Shown here piece after piece: positions 1 through 8,292 of a stretch of DNA of 64,000 nucleotides (the first letter of the stretch is position 1; every line of letters starts with the position of its first letter). Origin of the DNA: an uncultured Eubacterium sp. (GTDB taxonomy: Bacteria > Bacillota > Clostridia > Lachnospirales > Lachnospiraceae); contig CAJTXO010000002.1 in NCBI GenBank assembly GCA_910583555.1, positions 95,006 to 159,005 of the forward strand, read 5' to 3'. A program made the translations under genes and the position numbers. The notes below the pieces were generated by a model. That model did not search any database. It was not told where the DNA came from and was given only the letters and a program-made list of their open reading frames with translations.

Positions 1-597
1 GGACAGGCCTCTTCGTTTATGGATGAGTACTTTGCGAGCCTGGGGGAGAAAAATATCCAATCCCTGCTGTTTCGGCAGTATGTGACGATGGATGCGTATC
101 TCACGGCGGTGGGTGTGCTCGAGTCGATCGGGTATGACTCGGATGAATTTGTAACAAGGTGCGGTGATTTTAAAGATATGGAGAGCGTTTTCCAGACGGT
201 GGAGCACACGAAAAAATATCTGATCCACCTCATTGAAACGACGATTGATTTCCGCGAGGCCGTTTCCAAAGGCACGAACGGCTCGCTTTTGAAAGCGGCG
301 CGAAGTTACATTGAGCAGAATTTTGACAACGAGGATATTTCGCTCAATACCGTAGCGTCAACCGTAAACCTGAGCCCCAACTATTTCAGCACGGTGTTCA
401 GCCAGGAGATGGGAATGACGTTCATCGAATACCTGACGCGCGTCCGCATGGAAAAGGCGAAAGAGCTCCTGCGCAGTTCTTCGATGAAGACGGCGGAGAT
501 CGCTTATGCGGTCGGCTATAAGGATTCTCATTATTTCAGTTATCTGTTTAAAAAGACACAACATTGTACGCCGAGGGAGTTTAAGTCTCAGGTATAG
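1..597 (+). CDS. AraC-type response regulator of a YesN-like two-component system (5' partial)
   Basis: The reading frame is already open at base 1, so the gene starts upstream; an ATG at 19 is internal. The last ~100 residues form an AraC/XylS double helix-turn-helix (from about SLLKAARSYIEQNF through the IAYAVGYKDSHYFS recognition helix to CTPREFKSQV). The preceding ~90 residues match the linker region of YesN-like regulators, in which a receiver domain lies upstream; that receiver would be outside the window. It ends 15 bases before a YesM-like histidine kinase and a sugar importer, so it most likely activates the importer at 2212-7036 in response to sugar. Seen: HTH and neighbour order. 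Inferred: target and signal. Confidence 0.9.
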   Translation, partial: GQASSFMDEYFASLGEKNIQSLLFRQYVTMDAYLTAVGVLESIGYDSDEFVTRCGDFKDMESVFQTVEHTKKYLIHLIETTIDFREAVSKGTNGSLLKAARSYIEQNFDNEDISLNTVASTVNLSPNYFSTVFSQEMGMTFIEYLTRVRMEKAKELLRSSSMKTAEIAYAVGYKDSHYFSYLFKKTQHCTPREFKSQV

Positions 598-612
598 AGG
601 GGAGGCTGGGCC

Positions 613-2055
613 GTGAAAAAGGGATCTCCGTTACGAAGGCGCCTGCGCATGCTTCTGGCCGTCTGCTTTGTTCCGCTCGCCATCATGGTCGTATATCTGA
701 TCATTACGATGTACCGGTTTTCGGACCGCTATGACGCGATCGGGGAAAATATCGCCGTGGCCAATAAATATAACATTAAGTTTAAGGAAGATATCGACTA
801 TATCATGTACATTATCGTGGTGAATTCGGAACGCGCCGGGGAACTGGCGGATACCGGGCGCTCTCATGTGATGATCGACGAGGCGAGAGGGGCGTTTCAG
901 AATTTGTACGACCAGACGGAACAGGAATACCCGCGGACGCAGTTGGGGAGGATCTTACAATGCCTGGACACGCTGGAGGACCGGGTTTCTGAAATCGAGC
1001 AGGACGCGCTCGTGACCGGGTATTACGAAAAAAATATGGAGCGGCTGGATGTCAATATCCGCATCCTGACGGAACTGATCCAGGAGCAGATCCAGAAATA
1101 TATTTATTATCAGGCGGCAGATCTCGAAGTCGTCAGGGAGGGGATACGCCTCGATTTGAACCGGGCGCTGCAGGTCATCGGGATCATGCTTGTCGGTATC
1201 ATCGCGGCGGCGCTCCTGATCAGCCGCCGGATCATGACGCAGATCACGAAGCCGATCCATCGTCTGTGCGAGATGACGAAGATGGCGGGAAGGGGAGATT
1301 TCGGAGTCCGCGTGCAGGAGGAGAGTACAGACGAGCTGGCGCTGCTCAGCGAAAGCTTTAACCAGATGGTAGAGCGCGTCGGGGAACTGATCGAAGACAT
1401 ACGCATGGAACAGCGGAATCTCAAGGCAACGGAACTGAAACTGCTCCAGGCGCAGATCAACCCGCATTTCCTCTATAATACACTCGACGCGATCATATGG
1501 CTCGCGGAGGCGGACGAAAAGGAACAGGTTGTCCGGATGGTAACGTCATTATCTGATTTTTTCCGCACTACACTCAGCAAGGGGCGCGATCATGTGTCGC
1601 TGCGGGACGAGGAGACGCATATAAAGAGTTATCTGCAGATCCAGCAGTTCCGCTACCGCGATATACTGGAGTATGAGATCCGCATTCCCGAGGAGCTGCA
1701 TGACTGCCGCATCTTAAAGCTGACGCTGCAGCCGCTCGTAGAAAACGCGCTGTACCATGGGCTGAAAAACAAGCGGAGGCTCGGCCACATTTTGGTTTCG
1801 GCAGAACGATCGGGAGACAAGGTCGTGCTCCGGGTGTATGATGACGGAAAAGGGCTGACGGCCGAGCGGCTCGCGTATGTGAGAAAGCTGATACGGGGGG
1901 AACTGGAGGAGTATGACAGTCCTTCGGGGTTTGGCCTGTTTAACGTCGAGCAGAGGATCCGCCTGAATTATGGAACGTCGTACGGGATTGAACTAAATAG
2001 TGTGTATGGGGAGTGGACGGAAGTGACAGTCACGATACCGGTCGTAAAAAAATAA
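613..2055 (+). CDS. YesM-type sensor histidine kinase
   Basis: A 480-residue membrane kinase starting at GTG 613 behind a GGGGAGGC ribosome site. A first transmembrane helix lies near residues 12-35 and a second near 185-205, enclosing an extracellular sensor of ~150 residues. A HAMP domain follows (RIMTQITKPIHRL, NQMV), then the His_kinase (PF06580-type) box QINPHFLYNTLDAI with the phospho-accepting His. The ATPase domain shows LVENALYHGL (N box), DDGKGL and GFGLFNVEQR (G boxes). Known family role: autophosphorylation and transfer to a YesN regulator. Its partner is the gene just upstream. The sensor presumably monitors an extracellular sugar, perhaps through one of the two binding lipoproteins nearby; that is inference. 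Confidence 0.93.
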   Translation: MKKGSPLRRRLRMLLAVCFVPLAIMVVYLIITMYRFSDRYDAIGENIAVANKYNIKFKEDIDYIMYIIVVNSERAGELADTGRSHVMIDEARGAFQNLYDQTEQEYPRTQLGRILQCLDTLEDRVSEIEQDALVTGYYEKNMERLDVNIRILTELIQEQIQKYIYYQAADLEVVREGIRLDLNRALQVIGIMLVGIIAAALLISRRIMTQITKPIHRLCEMTKMAGRGDFGVRVQEESTDELALLSESFNQMVERVGELIEDIRMEQRNLKATELKLLQAQINPHFLYNTLDAIIWLAEADEKEQVVRMVTSLSDFFRTTLSKGRDHVSLRDEETHIKSYLQIQQFRYRDILEYEIRIPEELHDCRILKLTLQPLVENALYHGLKNKRRLGHILVSAERSGDKVVLRVYDDGKGLTAERLAYVRKLIRGELEEYDSPSGFGLFNVEQRIRLNYGTSYGIELNSVYGEWTEVTVTIPVVKK

Positions 2056-2145
2056 ACCTTTTTGATAAAATATCTTACTTTTTATACAGGGAAATGTAAT
2101 TTTAGTAAAAAAACATACATAATCCCAAATTATTTCCGTATTTTT

Positions 2146-2174
2146 TTGAAATAATTTCATGTATGCTATTTACA
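2146..2174 (+). promoter_or_regulatory. Possible promoter of the sugar importer
   Basis: In the AT-rich gap 2056-2211, TTGAAA (2146-2151) is followed by a TGC-extended TATTTA (2167-2172) at a short 15-base spacing. The -10 match is weak, so only the general location is supported. Confidence 0.3.
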
Positions 2175-2211
2175 TAGCCGTAAGGCAAAAAAAGACAGGA
2201 GGAATATTTCA

Positions 2212-3267
2212 ATGAAAAGAAAACTCATTAGCGTATTGTTGTGTGTAGCAATGATGACATTTATGCTTGCTGGCTGTGGTGATACAGCAAGTAACGATGA
2301 CGCAGGAAGCAACTCAAGCAGCAATAGCGCGAACTCGTCACAGGATGACACCAAAGGTGGAGACGATGACAGCAGCACCAGTGGTAAGTTGATCAAGGTT
2401 GGTATTATCAACAATGACCCGAACGAGTCTGGTTATCGTACAGCTAACGACAAGGACTTGAAAAAGACCTTCACGAAGGAAAACGGATATGACGCATCTT
2501 TCAACTACAGCAAGAAGAACGATGAGCAGATCGGTTTCGCAAAGAAGATGATCCAGGATGGTGTTGAATATCTTCTTCTCTCCGCGGCAGATACAGCTGG
2601 CTGGGATTCGACGCTGAAAGAAGCTAAGGATGCCGGTGTAAGGGTAATCCTGTATGACCGTATTGTGGAGGCAGACGAGAGCCTTTATGAGGCAGGTATC
2701 GTTTCTGACATGGACGCAGAAGGCGAGAGAGCTGTAGATTGGCTGAAAAATCAGAACCTTGAGAAGTGTGAGATCATCCATATCCAGGGTGAGATGGGTA
2801 ACGCAGCACAGGTAGGACGTACTAAAGCCCTTGAGAAAGAAGTTGAGGCAAATGACAAGTGGACACTTGTTGCACAGCAGGGTGCTGATTGGAACACTGA
2901 GAAAGCAACTCAGATCGTACAGTCTGTGATCGACTCCAAGAAGACTTTCAATGTTATCTATGCAGAGAACGACGATATGGCTAAAGGTGCTGTAGCAGCG
3001 CTTGACAAAGCTAACATCTCTCATGGTCCTGGTAAAGATGTAATCGTTATGGGCTTTGACTGCAATAAGTGGGCACTTGAGAACGTTATGAATAAAGAGT
3101 GGAACTATGACGGACAGTGTAATCCGTTCCAGGGATCCTATCTTGATGACGTAATCAAAAAGCTTGAGGCAGGCGAGACGATTGCTGAGAAGAAGATCAT
3201 TCTCGAGGAGAAATACTTCGATTCTGAAAATATTACTCAGGAAGACATTGATCAGTATGGAATCTAA
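2212..3267 (+). CDS. Sugar ABC transporter substrate-binding lipoprotein (YtfQ-like)
   Basis: A 351-residue protein with a lipoprotein signal ending in the lipobox LAGC near residue 21, then a Ser/Asn/Asp-rich linker (about 22-60) and a periplasmic-binding-protein type I fold. The segments TAGWDSTLKEAKDAGVRVIL and the YAENDDMAKGAV hinge are characteristic of the YtfQ/RbsB/XylF class. It captures a sugar outside the cell and delivers it to the permease encoded at 4918-7036. It lies directly before the transporter ATPase, separated by a terminator-like hairpin that would give the binding protein more message than the membrane parts. The substrate may be a furanose sugar, as for E. coli YtfQ (galactofuranose), but the binding pocket was not modelled. 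Confidence 0.9.
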   Translation: MKRKLISVLLCVAMMTFMLAGCGDTASNDDAGSNSSSNSANSSQDDTKGGDDDSSTSGKLIKVGIINNDPNESGYRTANDKDLKKTFTKENGYDASFNYSKKNDEQIGFAKKMIQDGVEYLLLSAADTAGWDSTLKEAKDAGVRVILYDRIVEADESLYEAGIVSDMDAEGERAVDWLKNQNLEKCEIIHIQGEMGNAAQVGRTKALEKEVEANDKWTLVAQQGADWNTEKATQIVQSVIDSKKTFNVIYAENDDMAKGAVAALDKANISHGPGKDVIVMGFDCNKWALENVMNKEWNYDGQCNPFQGSYLDDVIKKLEAGETIAEKKIILEEKYFDSENITQEDIDQYGI

Positions 3268-3323
3268 GCAGTAGGATTGTAGTACAATCATTGCTAAGTA
3301 GTACTTAAAGTTTGAAATCATTA

Positions 3324-3374
3324 AAGTGCGGCGTGGCGTAACTAAGAATTCATACGCTTACCCCGCACTTTTTT
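3324..3374 (+). terminator. Hairpin with T tract between binding protein and ATPase genes
   Basis: AAGTGCGG (3324-3331) pairs with CCGCACTT (3363-3370), with an inner GCGTA/TACGC pairing, and is followed by six T residues. Since the downstream importer genes have no obvious own promoter, it probably acts as a partial terminator that sets the binding-protein to permease ratio. Confidence 0.75.
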
Positions 3375-3403
3375 GGAAATATCTTTAGGGGGTGAACACA
3401 CTA

Positions 3404-4918
3404 GTGAAAGATCATGCAGTATTGGAAATGAGAAACATTTACAAAAGTTTCCCCGGAGTACGAGCGCTTCAAAACGTAGATTTCACACTGTGCGAAGGTG
3501 AGATCCATGCTTTGATGGGCGAGAATGGAGCAGGAAAATCGACGTTGATCAAAGTTTTGACCGGAGTTTATGGAAAAGATGAAGGTGACATTTTTCTGAA
3601 GGGGAATGAAGAGGCGGTTGCGATCCATTCACCACAGGATGCGCAGAAGCTCGGGATCAGTACGGTGTATCAGGAGATCACGCTCTGTCCGAATCTTTCC
3701 GTGGCGGAAAATATGTACATCGGCCGGACGTCCGGCATAGGGCAGAATTGGAAGAAGATGAACAGGGATGCCGATAAGATCCTGCGGGCACTTGATATAC
3801 CGGCCAAGGCGACGCAGCAGCTCGGCAGTTGCTCGCTGGCCGTACAGCAGATGGTAGCGATTGCCCGTGCGGTGGACATGGACTGTAAAGTGCTGATCCT
3901 TGACGAGCCGACGTCTTCACTCGATGAGTCCGAGGTGCAGAAGCTTTTCGGACTGATGCGTGATTTGCGCGAAAAAGGGGTAGGTATCATCTTTGTTACG
4001 CACTTCCTTGATCAGGTGTATGAAGTGTGCGATAAGATTACGGTGTTGCGTGACGGACAACTCGTCGGCGAATATGAGATCGAGAATCTTCCGCGCGTGC
4101 AGCTGGTTTCTAAGATGCTCGGCAAGGAGATGGACGATATGTCAGACATCAAGGGAGATCAGACGTCGTTTGAAGACGATGGGGCAGCGCCTGTGATCGA
4201 GGCGAAAGACCTTGTCAGCAATGCGGGGATCAAGCCGTTTGATTTCCATATCAAAAAGGGAGAAGTCAATGGATTTACGGGACTGCTCGGTTCCGGAAGA
4301 AGTGAGTGCGTCCGCGCCATCTTTGGTGCAGACAGAGTGCTCGGAGGAACGGTGAAGATAAACGGAAAACAGGTTAAGATCTCGAAACCGATCGATGCGA
4401 TGAAGAATGGGATCGCTTATCTTCCAGAAGATCGAAAACTCGACGGTATCGTAGGAGATCTTTCGGTGCGCGACAATATCATTCTTGCGTCGCAGGTGCT
4501 GAAAGGGTTCTGTAAACCGTATTCAAAGAAAGAGGCAAATAAGCTGGCTGACGAGTATATCAAACTGCTGGCGATCAAGACTGCTTCGGCCGATACGCCG
4601 ATCAAGTCTCTTTCCGGCGGTAACCAGCAGAAAGTGATCGTGGCCCGCTGGCTGATCACACATCCGGATTACCTGATCCTGGATGAACCGACGAGGGGAA
4701 TTGATGTCGGAACGAAAGTAGATATCCAGAAGCTGGTGCTGAAGCTTGCTTCCGGCGGTATGAGCATTACGTTCATCTCTTCGGAGACTGACGAGATGCT
4801 TCGTACGTGTTCGCGTCTCATTGTCATGAGAGACCGCAAGGTGGTAGGTGAACTTTCGGGAGATGATTTGACTCAGAATAAGATCATGAGTACGATTGCG
4901 GGAGGTGGCGAACAGTAA
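3404..4918 (+). CDS. ytfR: Sugar ABC importer ATPase (YtfR/RbsA type)
   Basis: A two-domain sugar ATPase of about 504 residues. Domain 1 has Walker A GENGAGKSTL, signature LAVQQMVAIARA (degenerate, SCSLAVQQ) and Walker B VLILDEPTSS; domain 2 has the usual relaxed Walker A LLGSGRSE, signature LSGGNQQKVIVARW and LILDEPTRGID. The stretch IFVTHFLDQVYEV closely resembles E. coli YtfR. The frame is open from GTG 3392, but that codon lies inside the ribosome site AGGGGGTG (3387-3394); GTG 3404 has proper spacing and is taken as the start. The stop TAA overlaps the next ATG by one base, implying translational coupling. It powers uptake through the two permeases that follow. Confidence 0.92.
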   Translation: MKDHAVLEMRNIYKSFPGVRALQNVDFTLCEGEIHALMGENGAGKSTLIKVLTGVYGKDEGDIFLKGNEEAVAIHSPQDAQKLGISTVYQEITLCPNLSVAENMYIGRTSGIGQNWKKMNRDADKILRALDIPAKATQQLGSCSLAVQQMVAIARAVDMDCKVLILDEPTSSLDESEVQKLFGLMRDLREKGVGIIFVTHFLDQVYEVCDKITVLRDGQLVGEYEIENLPRVQLVSKMLGKEMDDMSDIKGDQTSFEDDGAAPVIEAKDLVSNAGIKPFDFHIKKGEVNGFTGLLGSGRSECVRAIFGADRVLGGTVKINGKQVKISKPIDAMKNGIAYLPEDRKLDGIVGDLSVRDNIILASQVLKGFCKPYSKKEANKLADEYIKLLAIKTASADTPIKSLSGGNQQKVIVARWLITHPDYLILDEPTRGIDVGTKVDIQKLVLKLASGGMSITFISSETDEMLRTCSRLIVMRDRKVVGELSGDDLTQNKIMSTIAGGGEQ

Positions 4919-5988
4919 TGCAAAGTAAAATGAAAAATTTATTCGGGCGGCAGATCATGATACCGATTTTGGCATTGATCGCGCTCGCCCTGTTCAATTT
5001 GATCGTGGATCCCTCCTTTTTTGCGATAGAACTGGGATACAGTGTGTCAGGAGATCCGGTGTTGTCGGGATACCTGATCACGATTTTAGACTACGGTTCC
5101 GAACTGGCGATCCTGGCGATCGGAATGACGCTGGTGACAGCAGCTACCGGCGGACAGGATATCAGTGTCGGCGCTACGATGGCGATCGCGGGAAGCGTAA
5201 CACTCCGTGTTCTCTGCGGTTCGAACTCGAGACCGGATGAACTTCAGGCGCCGATCATCGTGGCATTTTTGGTTGCCTGTGTCGCAGCAGTACTCTGCGG
5301 TGCCTTTAACGGTGTGCTGGTCGCGTACTTTAAGATCCAGCCGATGGTGGCGACGCTGATCCTGTTTACGGCAGGCCGTTCGATCGCGGCATGGATCAAT
5401 AACAACGAACTTCCGATTGTCAGTGATCCAGTATTTGGTTATTTTGGTAACTTTTTCCCAGGGATACCGATCCCTGTGACCGTGTTCATAGCGGCCGTGT
5501 GTATTTTGGTGATCGCACTTGTGCTCAAATTTACGAATCTGCGCCTTTACACGCAGGCGGTTGGCATTAATGCCAGTTCGGCCAGACTGAACGGTCTGAA
5601 CCCAGCCATGTTGAAGATGATCGCGTTTATCATTCTCGGCGTCTGTGTGGCTGTGGCCGGATTTATCAAAGTAAGCCGTTTTTCGACGATCAACTACTCG
5701 GTTGTCGCAAAAGATATAGAGATGGATGCGATCTTAGCCGTTGCGATCGGTGGTAACGCCCTGAGCGGTGGTAAATTCAATATGACGGCTTCCATCCTCG
5801 GCGCCTATGTGATCCAGTTCCTTACAACGACGCTCTATAAGTTTGAGGTAGAGACAGCAGCGCTTCCGGCATATAAAGCGGTCGTTGTCATCATCCTGGT
5901 CGTATTAAGCGCGCCGATCGTGAGGGAAAAGCTTTCTTCTATCTGGAAGAAGTTACGGTCCTCACAGGGCAGAAAGGAGGTCGCATAA
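4918..5988 (+). CDS. ytfT: Sugar ABC importer permease 1 (YtfT type)
   Basis: A 356-residue hydrophobic permease of the BPD_transp_2 (RbsC/YtfT) family with about 8-10 membrane segments. Diagnostic segments are AILAIGMTLVTAATGGQDIS, GAFNGVLVAYFKIQPMVATL and the EMDAILAVAIGGNALSGGK loop that contacts the ATPase. These align by eye with YtfT rather than with RbsC. It overlaps the ATPase stop codon and is followed after one base by the second permease, so the importer uses a heterodimeric channel as in YtfT-YjfF. Confidence 0.9.
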   Translation: MQSKMKNLFGRQIMIPILALIALALFNLIVDPSFFAIELGYSVSGDPVLSGYLITILDYGSELAILAIGMTLVTAATGGQDISVGATMAIAGSVTLRVLCGSNSRPDELQAPIIVAFLVACVAAVLCGAFNGVLVAYFKIQPMVATLILFTAGRSIAAWINNNELPIVSDPVFGYFGNFFPGIPIPVTVFIAAVCILVIALVLKFTNLRLYTQAVGINASSARLNGLNPAMLKMIAFIILGVCVAVAGFIKVSRFSTINYSVVAKDIEMDAILAVAIGGNALSGGKFNMTASILGAYVIQFLTTTLYKFEVETAALPAYKAVVVIILVVLSAPIVREKLSSIWKKLRSSQGRKEVA

Positions 5989-5989
5989 T

Positions 5990-7036
5990 ATGTCAACATC
6001 CAAAAATTCACTGGCGGTCGGTGGACAGCGCCGTAAGGTGAAGTCGCTTACCGATACGAATTTGCTGTTGCTCATAACGATTGTCGTATTTTTTGCTATG
6101 TACATCGGTGCCATCGTGTTTCAGGGAGAAGGTTTCCTGAAACCGCAGTCTTTCCTCAACATATTGTGTACGAATGCGGCTCTGATCATTGCAGCCTGCG
6201 GGATGAGCCTTGTTATGATCACGGGCGGGATCGATATCTCGGTCGGCGGTGTTGCGGCGCTTGTCAGCATGTGCTGTGCCGTATATCTCGACCTCCACGG
6301 CGGAAATGTCTTCGTGGCGATCCTGATCTCTCTTGGGATTGGCCTTGCATTTGGTCTTGTACAGGGATTTTTAGTAGCCTATCTCGACATACAGCCGTTT
6401 ATCGTGACGCTGGCGGGAATGTTCTTTGCCCGCGGTATGACGACGATCGTTCATTCTGAGCCGTTTAATGTGAAAAATGAGGCGTTTGTTGCCCTGAAGG
6501 ATACGCACATCATCATACCCGGCCTCGGGAGCGTGAACCGTCGGGGGGATTATATTGATGCTTACATTGAGATCGGCGTGGTTGTCGCGCTTCTTATCGT
6601 AGCTCTTTTGTTCTGTCTGCTCCGCTGGACGAAGATGGGACGTAATTTCTACGCAGTCGGCGGTAACCAGCAGAGTGCTCTCATGCTCGGTATCAATGTG
6701 CGGAGAACAAAGTTCATCGCCCATCTGCTCTGCAGCCTGTTAGCAGGTATCGGCGGCTTTGTATTTTTCATGTACGTGGGCTCCGGTTCCCCGGCGCATG
6801 CGACCGGTATGGAGATGAACGCCATCGCCTCCTCGATCATCGGCGGTACGATGCTCACCGGAGGTGTCGGAAACATCATCGGAACACTGTTTGGCGTGCT
6901 GTCGCTCAGTACGATCCAGAACATCGTGTCGTCGGCTGGATTTGACGATGCGTGGTGGACGGGGATTACCGTTGCCGCGATGCTCTGTCTGTTCCTCGTA
7001 GTACAGAGTGTGGTCATGGCCAGAAAGAAAAAATAA
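5990..7036 (+). CDS. yjfF: Sugar ABC importer permease 2 (YjfF type)
   Basis: A 348-residue permease of the same family as its neighbour. The stretches GMSLVMITGGIDISVG, FIVTLAGMFFARGM and MNAIASSIIGGTMLTGG are typical of YjfF. About 8-10 membrane helices are visible and the N-terminal ~25 residues are cytoplasmic and basic. Its ribosome site (AAAGGAGGT) lies inside the end of the preceding gene. With the upstream permease it forms the transmembrane channel; a strong terminator follows at 7071. Confidence 0.9.
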   Translation: MSTSKNSLAVGGQRRKVKSLTDTNLLLLITIVVFFAMYIGAIVFQGEGFLKPQSFLNILCTNAALIIAACGMSLVMITGGIDISVGGVAALVSMCCAVYLDLHGGNVFVAILISLGIGLAFGLVQGFLVAYLDIQPFIVTLAGMFFARGMTTIVHSEPFNVKNEAFVALKDTHIIIPGLGSVNRRGDYIDAYIEIGVVVALLIVALLFCLLRWTKMGRNFYAVGGNQQSALMLGINVRRTKFIAHLLCSLLAGIGGFVFFMYVGSGSPAHATGMEMNAIASSIIGGTMLTGGVGNIIGTLFGVLSLSTIQNIVSSAGFDDAWWTGITVAAMLCLFLVVQSVVMARKKK

Positions 7037-7070
7037 CCGCTGCGGTTTGTCATACGCGCGGACGAATAAA

Positions 7071-7104
7071 AAAAGGGACCATTTCGGAAGAAATGGTTCC
7101 TTTT
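7071..7104 (+). terminator. Rho-independent terminator of the sugar importer operon
   Basis: A 15-bp stem, AAAAGGGACCATTTC (7071-7085) with GAAATGGTTCCTTTT (7090-7104), allowing one G-T pair, and a GGAA loop. It separates the importer from the second binding lipoprotein. Confidence 0.88.
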
Positions 7105-7164
7105 GTGTTAAAAATATGGTAAAATAAAATTTAACAACAATCCCGAATAAGGGGGCTGAGGTAA

Positions 7165-8190
7165 ATGCGGGGAAAATGTGTCAGGGTCTTTTTAACTGTT
7201 TTCGTACTTTTCCTGCTCGGCGGGTGTGCCGGGAAAGAAGAAGTGCCGAATCACGCGGTTATGGAGGAAGAGATCGAGAGGGAGGGGAAGGACTATATCG
7301 TGATCGGTTGTTCCCAGGTCGGATCCGAATCGGATTACCGTCTGGCAAACACTGAATCGCTCAAATCGACATTTACCGCGGAAAAGGGTTATTACCTTTT
7401 GTTCGAGGATGCGCAGCAGAAACAGGAGAACCAGATCAAGGCGATACGGAATTTCATTCTTCAGGAAGTGGATTATATCATTTTGGATCCCGTTGTGGAA
7501 ACAGGATGGGATGCTGTTTTAAAAGAGGCAAAGGAGGCCGGGATTCCGGTGATCTTAACCGACCGGTCGGTGCGGGTGGAGGATGAAAGGCTGTATACGT
7601 GCTGGATCGGCAGTGATTTCAGGAAAGAGGGGCAGATGGCCGGAGAGTGGCTGAAAAAGTATTTGCAGCAGCAAAACCGCCAGCACGAGAGGATACGCAT
7701 CGTGACGCTGCAGGGAACGCTGAATTCCTCGGCACAGATCGGGCGCACGAAAGGGTTCCGCGATGTGCTGGAAAAGCAGAAGAACTGGGTGATGCTCGAC
7801 TACCAGTCAGGGGATTTTACCCAGATGAAGGGGCAGGAAGTGATGGAGTATCTGCTGAATACCTATGAAAAGATCGACGTGGTGGTCAGCGAGAATGACA
7901 ATATGACGTTTGGAGCGATCGACGCCATGAAAGAAGCCGGCCGGCCGTTTGGCATTGGGGGCGGGGTCATCGTGATCTCTTTTGACGCCGTTCAGGCAGC
8001 ATTCAAACATTTGATGGCGGGAGAGATCAACGCGGATTTTGAGTGTAATCCCCTGCTCGGGCCGATGGTGGAGCGGGTGATCCAGGATCTGGAGGCAAAA
8101 AAGGACGTGGAAAAGATCCAGTACGTCGATGAAACGTATTACGACAACTCGATGGACCTGAATTCGATCATGAAATCGAGGGAGTACTAA
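7165..8190 (+). CDS. ytfQ: Second YtfQ-like sugar-binding lipoprotein
   Basis: A 341-residue lipoprotein (lipobox LGGC near residue 22). Its binding domain carries the YtfQ signatures SQVGSESDYR, QQKQENQIKAIRNF, PVVETGW and ILTDRS, and these match E. coli YtfQ better than the binding protein at 2212 does. It is beyond the importer terminator and has no transporter of its own, so it could either feed the same permease or act as the sugar receptor for the histidine kinase at 613. A possible extended -10 (TGG TAAAAT, 7117-7125) lies upstream; no convincing -35 is seen. Confidence 0.88.
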   Translation: MRGKCVRVFLTVFVLFLLGGCAGKEEVPNHAVMEEEIEREGKDYIVIGCSQVGSESDYRLANTESLKSTFTAEKGYYLLFEDAQQKQENQIKAIRNFILQEVDYIILDPVVETGWDAVLKEAKEAGIPVILTDRSVRVEDERLYTCWIGSDFRKEGQMAGEWLKKYLQQQNRQHERIRIVTLQGTLNSSAQIGRTKGFRDVLEKQKNWVMLDYQSGDFTQMKGQEVMEYLLNTYEKIDVVVSENDNMTFGAIDAMKEAGRPFGIGGGVIVISFDAVQAAFKHLMAGEINADFECNPLLGPMVERVIQDLEAKKDVEKIQYVDETYYDNSMDLNSIMKSREY

Positions 8191-8240
8191 AATGCGTTAG
8201 ATTCGTTATGTTTTGAATCGCTATATTTTTGAAAAAGAAG

Positions 8241-8269
8241 TTGAAATAATACAACTGATAGGATATACT
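8241..8269 (+). promoter_or_regulatory. Promoter of the beta-CASP nuclease gene
   Basis: TTGAAA (8241-8246) and TATACT (8264-8269) with a 17-base spacer, 24 bases before the start codon at 8293. Confidence 0.65.
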
Positions 8270-8292
8270 ATAATTATATATGGAGGGGTGCT

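Noticed and set aside
2338..3321. Long 327-codon minus-strand frame opposite the sugar-binding protein gene
   Set aside because: It is the antisense shadow of a clear lipoprotein gene, has no ribosome site and reads as random Cys/Leu-rich sequence.
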